A DNA stretch of 40,132 nucleotides from Bacteroides sp. UBA7335 (GTDB taxonomy: Bacteria; Bacteroidota; Bacteroidia; Bacteroidales; Bacteroidaceae). Position 1 is the stretch's first letter. The number at the start of each line of letters is the position of its first letter. The position numbers and the translations under genes were made by a program. The DNA is taken from the NCBI GenBank assembly GCA_002471185.1, contig DKPL01000083.1, positions 1 to 40,132 of the forward strand, given 5' to 3'. The notes below the pieces were generated by a model. It worked only from the letters and a program-made list of their open reading frames with translations. It was not told the origin of the DNA and made no database searches. Positions 32,617-40,132 of this stretch are shown here, piece after piece.

Positions 32617-34074
32617 ATGAGCACCATTCTTGACTTGGCTCCACAGAATGTTTGGAAGCATTTCCATTCATTAACTCAAATCCCTCGTCCGTCAGGACAC
32701 ATGGAAAAAGTAACAGAATTTCTGTTGAATTTCGGAAAGAATCTTGGCTTAGAATCTTTCACAGACGAAGTAGGCAATGTTATTATTCGTAAGCCGGCTT
32801 CTCCGGGAATGGAGAACCGCAAAGGAGTAATCTTGCAAGCTCACATGGATATGGTTCCACAAAAAAACAACGATACCGTTCACGACTTTGTGAACGACCC
32901 TATTGAAACTTATATTGATGGCGAATGGCTAAGAGCCAAAGGTACTACTTTGGGTGCCGACAATGGTCTTGGCGTAGCTGCAATCATGGCTGTTCTCGAA
33001 GACGATAGCGTGAAGCACGGACCGCTCGAGGCTTTAATCACAAGCGACGAAGAGACAGGTATGTATGGCGCTTTCGGCTTGAAACCCGGTACTTTGCATG
33101 GCGAAATTCTGCTTAATCTTGACTCAGAAGATGAGGGCGAACTATACATCGGTTGTGCCGGTGGTATGGACGTTACCGCTACTCTTGAATACAAAGAGGT
33201 AGAACCCGATGCTGAAGATATCGCTGTAAAGGTTACCTTAAAGGGCTTACGTGGTGGACACTCCGGATTAGAAATAAACGAAGGTCGTGCCAATGCCAAC
33301 AAGTTGTTGGTGCGTTTTATCCGCGAAGCCATTGCATCATACGAAGCTCGTTTGGCATCGTGGGAAGGTGGCAATATGCGCAATGCTATCCCTCGCGAAG
33401 CATCAGCGGTAGTTACCATTCCGGCCGAGAACGAAGAAGAACTATTGGAGTTGGTGAAATATTGCCAAGACCTATTCAACGAAGAGTACGAAGCCATCGA
33501 AACTCCAATCAGCTTTACTGCTGAGCGTGTTGCGTTGCCTTCAGGCATTGTTCCCGAAGAGATTCAAGATAATTTGGTAGATGCTATTTTTGCTTGTCAA
33601 AATGGGGTGATGCGTATGATTCCTACTATTCCCGATACCGTAGAGACTTCTTCTAACTTAGCTATCATCGTGATTGCTGATGGCAAGGCCGATATCAAAA
33701 TATTGGCGCGCAGCTCAAGCGATAGTATGAAGGAGTTCTTGACTACCAGCTTAGAGAGTTGTTTCTCTATGGCAGGCATGAAGGTGGTGATGAGTGGCGC
33801 ATACTCAGGTTGGCAACCCAACGTAAACTCGCCAATTCTTCACGCTATGAAGGAGTCGTACAAACAACAGTTTGGCAAAGAACCCGAAGTAAAGGTGATT
33901 CATGCCGGATTGGAATGTGGTATTATTGGTGCAGCTATGCCTGGATTGGACATGATTTCATTTGGTCCTACGCTTCGCTCGCCTCACTCACCCGATGAGC
34001 GTGCCTTGATTCCTACCGTACAAAAATTCTACGACTTCCTTACTGCTACGTTAGCTCAAACTCCGACTAAATAA
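32617..34074 (+). CDS. pepD: Aminoacyl-histidine dipeptidase (M20 family, PepD)
   Basis: A 485-residue cytosolic M20 metallopeptidase that cleaves unspecific dipeptides, including Xaa-His. Zinc ligands and catalytic residues can be placed in order: AHMDMVP (His ligand and Asp), GADNGLG (bridging Asp), TSDEETGMYG (catalytic Glu-Glu), LDSEDEG (Asp ligand) and RSPHSPDERA (His ligand). The middle dimerisation lobe with GLRGGHSGLEI is present. It probably shares a transcript with the membrane protein upstream. A strong hairpin follows. Codon use is visibly richer in G and C than in the preceding genes. Confidence 0.95.
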   Translation: MSTILDLAPQNVWKHFHSLTQIPRPSGHMEKVTEFLLNFGKNLGLESFTDEVGNVIIRKPASPGMENRKGVILQAHMDMVPQKNNDTVHDFVNDPIETYIDGEWLRAKGTTLGADNGLGVAAIMAVLEDDSVKHGPLEALITSDEETGMYGAFGLKPGTLHGEILLNLDSEDEGELYIGCAGGMDVTATLEYKEVEPDAEDIAVKVTLKGLRGGHSGLEINEGRANANKLLVRFIREAIASYEARLASWEGGNMRNAIPREASAVVTIPAENEEELLELVKYCQDLFNEEYEAIETPISFTAERVALPSGIVPEEIQDNLVDAIFACQNGVMRMIPTIPDTVETSSNLAIIVIADGKADIKILARSSSDSMKEFLTTSLESCFSMAGMKVVMSGAYSGWQPNVNSPILHAMKESYKQQFGKEPEVKVIHAGLECGIIGAAMPGLDMISFGPTLRSPHSPDERALIPTVQKFYDFLTATLAQTPTK

Positions 34075-34102
34075 TAGCGGTAAGCGTAATCAATTCATAT
34101 GG

Positions 34103-34141
34103 GCCTCAAGAAGCATTCAAAAACTTCTTGAGGCTTTTTTT
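34103..34141 (+). terminator. Terminator after pepD
   Basis: A perfect stem, gcctcaagaag (34103-34113) with cttcttgaggc (34124-34134), a 10-nt loop and a run of seven T. It is a textbook intrinsic terminator. Confidence 0.95.
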
Positions 34142-34190
34142 GTCTTGTTAAGGGCTTTTTTATAGCTTCGTTCTCCTTAATGTTTCAGTT

Positions 34191-34254
34191 GGTTTCAAGC
34201 CTTTGGAACTAAAGTTTCAAGTAGCTGGAACTATAGTTCCAAAGGTTTGAAACT
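34191..34254. repeat. Inverted-repeat cluster with GGAACT/AGTTCC and GTTTCAA words
   Basis: The left arm ggtttcaagcctttggaact (34191-34210) and the right arm agttccaaaggtttgaaact (34235-34254) are complementary at 18 of 20 positions; 11 bp of that is perfect. The perfect palindrome ggaactatagttcc (34227-34240) runs into the right arm, and a further gtttcaag lies between. The agttcc word is shared with the repeats at 4515-4593. Confidence 0.8.
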
Positions 34255-34322
34255 AGCCGGAACTTGTCTGTTCCTGAAAAGGGTGGACTGATTTTACTCT
34301 CTAACCTATTAATGGTTGGCTC

Positions 34323-34416
34323 TTTATGATCATAAACTAGCTATTTCGAAATAGAGAAAAACTCTTTTTATTAAAAAAAAGTAGGTATTTAACAAAGTAA
34401 TCATTTTCTTTGTTAA
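34323..34416. promoter_or_regulatory. Palindromes upstream of the alpha-2-macroglobulin gene
   Basis: Three perfect symmetric sites lie in 94 bp: tttatgatcataaa (34323-34336), ctatttcgaaatag (34341-34354), and the 9-bp inverted repeat ttaacaaag / ctttgttaa (34389-34397 and 34408-34416). The last ends 29 bp before the ATG at 34446, where an operator would be expected. I see no clean TAnnTTTG. No regulator is assigned. Confidence 0.55.
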
Positions 34417-34445
34417 TTGCTATCAATGAACAAAACCAAGACATT

Positions 34446-37400
34446 ATGAAAATAAAACAGATTTTTGTGCTATTGTTACTTGTCGCATTAGCTTGCCCGC
34501 AGTTGAAGGCTCAAAGCTATGATGAACTTTGGAAAAGAGTTGCAAAAGAGAAAAAAGAAGGCTTGCCGCAATCTGCACGGAAGCTCACTGAAGAGATCTT
34601 TCAAAAGGCTGCCAATCAGCATGATATCGGTCAGATGTTAAAGGCCTTCGTTGAGCGAGCATACTTCACCACTGTGGTCACCCCGGATAGCTTTTATGTC
34701 GACCTCAATCGCTTGCAGCAATGGGAGGATACGACCTCCAACCCCATTGATAAAGCCGTAATCAACTCAATGATTATGAGCGAATATGCCCAATATGCCA
34801 ATGATAACCAGTGGCAGTTGCAACGCCGCACGCAGATCGAAGGTGAAACTCCTTCAAGCGATATTCGGTTGTGGACCACCAATCAGTTTGTTGATGCAGT
34901 GCGTCAAAGGGCATTGGCCTCTTTAGCACCTACGCAACAGCTTATCGATACCTCAACACGCGGATTTGTTCCTTTTGTTACACTGGGCAAAAATAGCAGT
35001 TACTATAACCATTCGCTTTACTTCTTGCTGGCCACTCGCTCTGTTGATGCACTTCAACAAATTCAGTGGGGGAGTGCTACCACTCAAATTGGTCAAACCA
35101 TCGACTCTCTTTACAACAAGATGCTCGACGTGTGCCAAGCACAGCGCTTTGACGATGGATATGTGTTAACGGCATTGGATTATCTGAAATGGAAAAACTT
35201 GCAAGTACCTAGCATACAACCGCGCTTTGCGGCCACCGATTCATTGTCAAATCAAATCTATGTGCAGGGTTTAGATCGGCTCATTGCAGATTATGGCCGT
35301 TACCCCACTTGTGCCGAAGTCTATCTGGCCAAAGCCAATTACCTCAATCAACAAGGCAACCCCGCTTTAGCATTTCAAATCTGCAACGAAGCCTTAAAAC
35401 GATATCCATCCTATTCGCGTAACGATGAGTTTCGCAACCTCAAAGGCCTTATTCAATTGCCCATGCTCAATGTGCAAATACCCGAAGTTGCTTACCCCGA
35501 CTCGAAGTTAGACTTAAGGATTAGTTATAAGAACGTAGCTCAATTTACGTTAGAGTTTCTTCAAGACAAAAAGGTAATTTTAAAAACTCCCATTCGCCTT
35601 GTTTCTAAAGATCAATATGTAGCACAAGATACTACAATCAGCATCACTGCTCCCTCTATTGGCAAATACACCTATCGAGTGGTAGCCGGCAAAGAGATGA
35701 AGATAGAAAGCACCAAAGCGGCTTGTTTGAATGTCACTCGTTTGAAGCTCCTTTCTATGCCACTACCCGGGCAGCAGAAAGCCGTAGTGGTGGTCGATGC
35801 CCAAAGCGGACAGCCCATTCAAGGAGCCACAGTAGAGCTGCTTGATGCAACCGATGGAGTTCTTTTTTCATTGACTACCGATGCCAAAGGCGCCGGTACT
35901 CTTTCTACTCAAGGCAATTATAGAAACATTGCAGTGAAATATGGCAATGATACCTTCTTGCCGTACGAACGCTTCTATAAGGGAAACTACGTCTATTATA
36001 ACTCCGACAAAGCCACCAATGTCATTAAGTTAATCACCGACCGCACGCTTTACCGTCCGGGGCAAACCATTCATGTCAAAGGGATCGCTTATTGTCAGCA
36101 AGGAGATACTGCCAATGTCATTCGCAACCAAAGCTATACGCTTTCGCTCTTTGATGCCAATAATCAATCTATTGCCCAAAAAGAGCTTATCACCAATGAG
36201 TTTGGCTCGTTTACCACCTCGTTTGTGCTACCTACTTCGTGCCTTAACGGAACGTTCAACTTGAAAACCGAACTAGGATCCACCCGAGTGCAAGTGGCCG
36301 ATTATAAATTACCTACCTTCGAAGTTACCTTCGATAAACCCACAGTTGCCTATCACTTGGGCGATACCCTAAACCTATCGGGAAGTGTGCAATCGCTCAC
36401 CGGGGTAGCCTTGCAAGATGTACCGGTTTCGTATCAGGTTTATCGAATTCCTTATCGTTGGTGGTTCGACTATAGTCAGACTAAAGAACTTATTGCGTCG
36501 GGCACAGTCAACCTTAACGATGCTGGCGGGTTTGTCATCCCCGTAGAGCTGCTTGCGCCGCAAACTACTACAGTGGGTTACTATAAATACTTGGTAGAAG
36601 CCAGTGCCACCAGTCTATCGGGCGAAACGCAAAGTGGAACATTTACGCTAAATGCGGGCAATCGCTCCTTGATTCTTTCCATTGACTTGCCCAACTTGGT
36701 CAATAAAGACTCGTTGCCGGAGGTGAAGTGTACCGTTGTCAATCTAGATAATCAGTCTCTCAAGGTAAAAGGACACTATGCTCTGTATCGCAAAAACGAA
36801 GAGGCATCTGTAGCCCAAACCCTGAAAGGTGCACCAATAGAGCAAGGTGAGTTTATAGCCAATCAACCTCTAATGACCACTGCTTGGAGCTCACTCGCTT
36901 CAGGTCGCTACTTGTTGAGTTGTACCGCTACCGATAGTCAAGGTCGCACCGTAACCGAACAGAAAGAGTTTATCCTTTTCAGTTTGAGCGATAGCCGTCC
37001 GCCCGTCAAACAAGATGAGTGGTTCTATGCTGTCAATACAGCATTCAGTGCTGAGCATCCTGCAGTGTTTTACTATGGAACTTCTCAAAAAGATGCCTTT
37101 GTGATGCTCAATGTGTTTAGCGGCAATCATCGCATCGAGAGCAAAACCTTTAACCTGTCCGATTCGATTGTCCGATTTGAGTATCCCTATGATGAGGATT
37201 ATGGCAACGGACTGACACTTGTGTTCTGCTATGTCAAGAATAATACACTGAAGCAATACACCGTTCGTCTTACTAAAAAGGCAGCCGATAAGAGTTTGCA
37301 GATGAAGTGGGAAGTATTCCGCGATAAACTTCGTCCGGGTCAAGAAGAAGAGTGGAAGCTAACCATTAAAACGCCACAAGATTATCCGGCATGTGCAGAG

Positions 37401-40097
37401 ATGTTGGCTTTGATGTATGATGCAGCATTAGATAAAATCTATCCCAATAACCAATTGTTGAAGGTTTATTACGGTAGCACACTGCCATCTACTCGTTGGA
37501 GCACAGCAGCTACTTATGTCTTTGGCTCATACTCTGCCAATACATATAACTACAAAAATGTTGCTCCGTTGCTCTTTGATCAGTTTATATCAAACTCAAT
37601 TCTGCAAACTCCCGAACTAGATGAGGTTGTAACCGTAGGATATGGCAAACCCACGCGAAGGCTGAATAGCAACACCGGTGGTTTGGTGATACGAGGCGCT
37701 AACAAAATAAGCCCAGCTTTTGACCTCATGGAGTCTACCACTCCTGTGCTCGCAGGTTCATCGGCATCAACTGCCATCGAAGAACAGCCGGCTGACATTC
37801 GTACCGCGTTTGCCGAAACTGCCTTCTTCTATCCGCAGTTGCGTACCAACGAGCAAGGTGAGATATCGCTCTCATTCACTGTCCCCGAAAGTCTTACCCG
37901 TTGGAGTTTCCGTGGCTTTGCTCACACACAAGGCATGCTTGTGGGTAACATGAACGCCGAAGCCACTACTAGCAAAGAGTTTATGCTGATGCCTAATATG
38001 CCACGGTTTGTGCGTATGGGCGATAAGGTAACCATTGCAGCCACCTTGACCAACCTTACCGATAAGGTCATTTCGGGTACAGCTACCATGGTACTTTTCG
38101 ATCCTTACACCAATAAGACTATCGCTACCCAAAAGCAACCATTTGCCGTAGCGGGCGATAAAATATCTGCCGTAAGCTTCAATTTTACTGCATCCGATAA
38201 GTACGAACTGTTGGGCTGCCGAATGATTGCCGATGGCGGACAGTTTAGCGATGGAGAGCAACGGGTCATTCCGGTGCTAACCAATAAGGCACACCTCACC
38301 GAAAGCATTGTGATGCAGCTGAAGAACAAAGAAAGTCGCACATTCTCATTGGCCTCTTTGTTCAATCATCATAGTCCATCGGCCACCAACCGTTCGCTTA
38401 CTGTAGAGTTTACCGCCAATCCCGCTTGGTATGCTGTGCAAGCATTGCCTGCACTTGCTCTGCCCGATAACAATAGTGCCATATCTTGGGCTACTGCCTA
38501 TTATGCCAACTCCTTGGCGGCTTGGATTGTGGACCAAAACCCACGCATCCAAACCATCTTCGACAATTGGAGAAAACAAGGAGGCACCAAAGAAACCTTG
38601 ATTAGTAATTTGCAGAAAAACCAAGAACTTAAGAATATACTCTTATCCGAAACCCCTTGGGTGCTTCAAGCCGCTACCGAGCAAGAGCAGATAGATCGCA
38701 TCGCTACCTTGTTCGAGGTAAATAACATTCGCAACAACAACCTTTCGGCGCTCAATCGTCTTCAAGAGTTGCAGCTGAGCAATGGGGCTTGGAGTTGGTA
38801 CAAAGGCATGGATGGAAGCACCTACATTACTCAGTTTATAGCTACCCTCAATGCCCGTTTGGCACAACTTTGCGGTACACCGCTTGCCGGGCAAGCGTTG
38901 GCTATGCAGCAAGCTGCCATGACCTATTTGCATCAACAAGCCCTAAGCAACTATCAAGAGCTCACCGATGAGCAACGTAGTCAGTGGCAACTCACCGATG
39001 GTGCTTTGCGCTATCTTTACCTCATAGCCCTATCGCGCGAGGCGGTAGCCAAAGAGTACACCAAACCTTATGAGTTCTACCTCTCAAAAGTCAATGCACT
39101 GCTCACCACAGGTTCAGTCACTCAGAAAGCAATGGCAGCCATCATACTGAAGCAGTTGGGCAACCAAGCATTGGCAGATAAGTTCATGGCTTCGCTCAAA
39201 GAGTATCTTACCGAGAGTGATAGTCAAGGCATGTACTTCGCTTTCAACGAAAACCCATACCGTTGGTCGGGAATGCAAATTCCGGCACACGTATTGGTGA
39301 TGGAGGCATTTCAAACTGTCACCAACGACCAGCCGGTAGTAGAAGCCATGAAAGTGTGGCTGTTGAAACAAAAACAGACTCAAAGCTGGGAGTCACCTAT
39401 TGCCAGTGCCGATGCCATTTATGCACTGTTGATGAGAGGCTCAAACCTGTTAAGCAACTCCGATAATGTAATTCTAAAAATAGGTAAGCAGCAGTTAGCA
39501 ACCAACGGTCATCACGCCATTCCCGGATTGGGCTATTTCAAAGAGACCTTTGTTGACAAGTCCATCGTTGATGCATCTCAAGTATGGGTTTCCAAAGCCG
39601 ATTCGGGGTTGGCTTGGGGAGCTGTATATGCCCAGTATCAAGAAGATATAAATAAGGTAAAACAACAAGGAGGTGAGCTCGATGTAGTGAAGAAGCTTTA
39701 TGTGAAACGCATAGTAAATGGCACTGAGCAGTTGCTTCCTGTTGAGGCTACTACTACCTTAAAGGTAGGCGATGTGGTAGTAAGCCGCTTGTCCATTACC
39801 ATCAATCGTGCCATGGATTTTGTTCAACTCAAAGATGAGCGTGCAGCTTGTTTCGAACCCATAGCTTCCATCTCAGGCTATCAGTGGAGCAATGGTTTTG
39901 GCTACTATGTTGACATCAAAGATGCCTCTACTTCATTCTTCTTCAATAGCCTGACCAAAGGGGTATATGTGTTAGAACATAGTTACAGGGTGAGTCGTGC
40001 GGGAACTTATCAATCGGGGCTTGCTACTTTGCAAAGTGCCTATGCACCACAATACAACTCACACTCATCGGCACAGCAAGTCACGATAGTGGAGTAA
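34446..40097 (+). CDS. Alpha-2-macroglobulin family protein with SusC-like insert
   Basis: An 1883-residue secreted or periplasmic protein. The start ATG 34446 gives a signal peptide ending QLKA-QS (no lipobox). The order is: helical N-terminal region; a carboxypeptidase-regulatory-like beta domain (AVVVVDAQSGQPIQGATVEL, ~440-460); MG2 (ITDRTLYRPGQTIHVKG from ~530); more MG domains; the A2M core (LRTNEQGEISLSFTVPES, ~1130); an alpha-helical thioester-type domain; and a C-terminal receptor-like domain. Bacterial members are thought to trap proteases. The CxEQ thioester is absent: its expected site reads LPDNNSAISW near 1339, so it is a thioester-less type. Just before the A2M core lies LDEVVTVGYG (1058-1067) followed by GLVIRGAN, which look like the TonB-box/plug start of SusC proteins. 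A pbpC-type gene often follows such genes, but it would lie beyond this window. Confidence 0.88.
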   Translation: MKIKQIFVLLLLVALACPQLKAQSYDELWKRVAKEKKEGLPQSARKLTEEIFQKAANQHDIGQMLKAFVERAYFTTVVTPDSFYVDLNRLQQWEDTTSNPIDKAVINSMIMSEYAQYANDNQWQLQRRTQIEGETPSSDIRLWTTNQFVDAVRQRALASLAPTQQLIDTSTRGFVPFVTLGKNSSYYNHSLYFLLATRSVDALQQIQWGSATTQIGQTIDSLYNKMLDVCQAQRFDDGYVLTALDYLKWKNLQVPSIQPRFAATDSLSNQIYVQGLDRLIADYGRYPTCAEVYLAKANYLNQQGNPALAFQICNEALKRYPSYSRNDEFRNLKGLIQLPMLNVQIPEVAYPDSKLDLRISYKNVAQFTLEFLQDKKVILKTPIRLVSKDQYVAQDTTISITAPSIGKYTYRVVAGKEMKIESTKAACLNVTRLKLLSMPLPGQQKAVVVVDAQSGQPIQGATVELLDATDGVLFSLTTDAKGAGTLSTQGNYRNIAVKYGNDTFLPYERFYKGNYVYYNSDKATNVIKLITDRTLYRPGQTIHVKGIAYCQQGDTANVIRNQSYTLSLFDANNQSIAQKELITNEFGSFTTSFVLPTSCLNGTFNLKTELGSTRVQVADYKLPTFEVTFDKPTVAYHLGDTLNLSGSVQSLTGVALQDVPVSYQVYRIPYRWWFDYSQTKELIASGTVNLNDAGGFVIPVELLAPQTTTVGYYKYLVEASATSLSGETQSGTFTLNAGNRSLILSIDLPNLVNKDSLPEVKCTVVNLDNQSLKVKGHYALYRKNEEASVAQTLKGAPIEQGEFIANQPLMTTAWSSLASGRYLLSCTATDSQGRTVTEQKEFILFSLSDSRPPVKQDEWFYAVNTAFSAEHPAVFYYGTSQKDAFVMLNVFSGNHRIESKTFNLSDSIVRFEYPYDEDYGNGLTLVFCYVKNNTLKQYTVRLTKKAADKSLQMKWEVFRDKLRPGQEEEWKLTIKTPQDYPACAEMLALMYDAALDKIYPNNQLLKVYYGSTLPSTRWSTAATYVFGSYSANTYNYKNVAPLLFDQFISNSILQTPELDEVVTVGYGKPTRRLNSNTGGLVIRGANKISPAFDLMESTTPVLAGSSASTAIEEQPADIRTAFAETAFFYPQLRTNEQGEISLSFTVPESLTRWSFRGFAHTQGMLVGNMNAEATTSKEFMLMPNMPRFVRMGDKVTIAATLTNLTDKVISGTATMVLFDPYTNKTIATQKQPFAVAGDKISAVSFNFTASDKYELLGCRMIADGGQFSDGEQRVIPVLTNKAHLTESIVMQLKNKESRTFSLASLFNHHSPSATNRSLTVEFTANPAWYAVQALPALALPDNNSAISWATAYYANSLAAWIVDQNPRIQTIFDNWRKQGGTKETLISNLQKNQELKNILLSETPWVLQAATEQEQIDRIATLFEVNNIRNNNLSALNRLQELQLSNGAWSWYKGMDGSTYITQFIATLNARLAQLCGTPLAGQALAMQQAAMTYLHQQALSNYQELTDEQRSQWQLTDGALRYLYLIALSREAVAKEYTKPYEFYLSKVNALLTTGSVTQKAMAAIILKQLGNQALADKFMASLKEYLTESDSQGMYFAFNENPYRWSGMQIPAHVLVMEAFQTVTNDQPVVEAMKVWLLKQKQTQSWESPIASADAIYALLMRGSNLLSNSDNVILKIGKQQLATNGHHAIPGLGYFKETFVDKSIVDASQVWVSKADSGLAWGAVYAQYQEDINKVKQQGGELDVVKKLYVKRIVNGTEQLLPVEATTTLKVGDVVVSRLSITINRAMDFVQLKDERAACFEPIASISGYQWSNGFGYYVDIKDASTSFFFNSLTKGVYVLEHSYRVSRAGTYQSGLATLQSAYAPQYNSHSSAQQVTIVE

Positions 40098-40132
40098 AAA
40101 GTTATTGGTTGTTTACTCTTTGAATAGATAGA

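Noticed and set aside
34410..34445. Upstream start of the A2M gene at TTG 34410
   Set aside because: It would place 12 hydrophilic residues before the signal peptide and lies inside the inverted repeat; ATG 34446 gives a proper signal sequence.
1..40132. A mobile element, defence island or new multi-gene system
   Set aside because: No integrase, transposase, nuclease cluster or phage gene is present; nearly all genes are recognisable housekeeping genes in arrangements normal for the phylum.

Overview
The window reads as a stretch of core chromosome from a Bacteroidales bacterium, most likely Bacteroides or a close relative. The evidence is internal. There is a gliding-motility-type lipoprotein GldH beside a PSP1/RicT protein, an LruC-type surface lipoprotein, lipoboxes of the SSC/GSC type, a PF12702-like lipocalin and a CDGSH protein. 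The DNA is AT-rich, and there is a recurring TAnnTTTG promoter element, the Bacteroidetes -7 consensus, upstream of at least a dozen transcription units. No integrase, transposase, CRISPR array, toxin-antitoxin pair or phage gene is visible.

Layout. 1-233: the end of rodA. 244-4147 (minus strand): the metF-holB-ricT-gldH operon. 4148-4970: a long non-coding gap with a 22-bp-period direct repeat and a terminator. 4971-7137: an ABC-F ATPase divergent from a single-domain response regulator. 7242-12178: phosphate genes, a PiT transporter with a PhoU-like tail and polyphosphate kinase, divergent from a small phosphodiesterase. 12179-13688: a gap with an inverted repeat, then an LruC-like lipoprotein gene carrying TAA at codon 3. 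13685-15735: menA, a lipoprotein metallophosphoesterase and a CDGSH protein. 15898-18020: a MATE exporter divergent from a Crp/Fnr regulator. 18040-18642: a lipocalin-like lipoprotein. 18786-23481: a tightly coupled dxs-trkA-trkH operon. 23555-26867 (minus strand): rsfS-ftsH-cdsA. 27157-27227: tRNA-Gln(CTG). 27355-29214: a DUF349 repeat protein. 29335-31536 (minus strand): rsmA-mgtE. 31608-34074: a flippase-like membrane protein and pepD. 34446-40097: a large alpha-2-macroglobulin-family protein.

How the genes work together. Most are housekeeping genes: cell shape (rodA), replication clamp loading (holB), folate and isoprenoid/menaquinone precursors (metF, dxs, menA), phosphate and polyphosphate, K+ and Mg2+ transport (trkA/trkH, mgtE), ribosome maturation and silencing (rsmA, rsfS), phospholipid synthesis (cdsA) and membrane quality control (ftsH). 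Several hairpin terminators between convergent or adjacent units are clear.

I did not find a convincing undescribed multi-gene system. The points most worth a second look are: the nonsense codon in the otherwise intact LruC-like lipoprotein; a SusC-like 'DEVVTVGYG...IRG' plug-type segment inside the alpha-2-macroglobulin, which also lacks the CxEQ thioester; very tightly packed opposing -7 elements at two divergent gene pairs; -7 elements only 4-5 nt from the ATG of menA and crp; and palindrome- or repeat-rich gaps at 4515-4593, 15740-15900 and 34191-34416. All statements come from reading the sequence; no database search was run.
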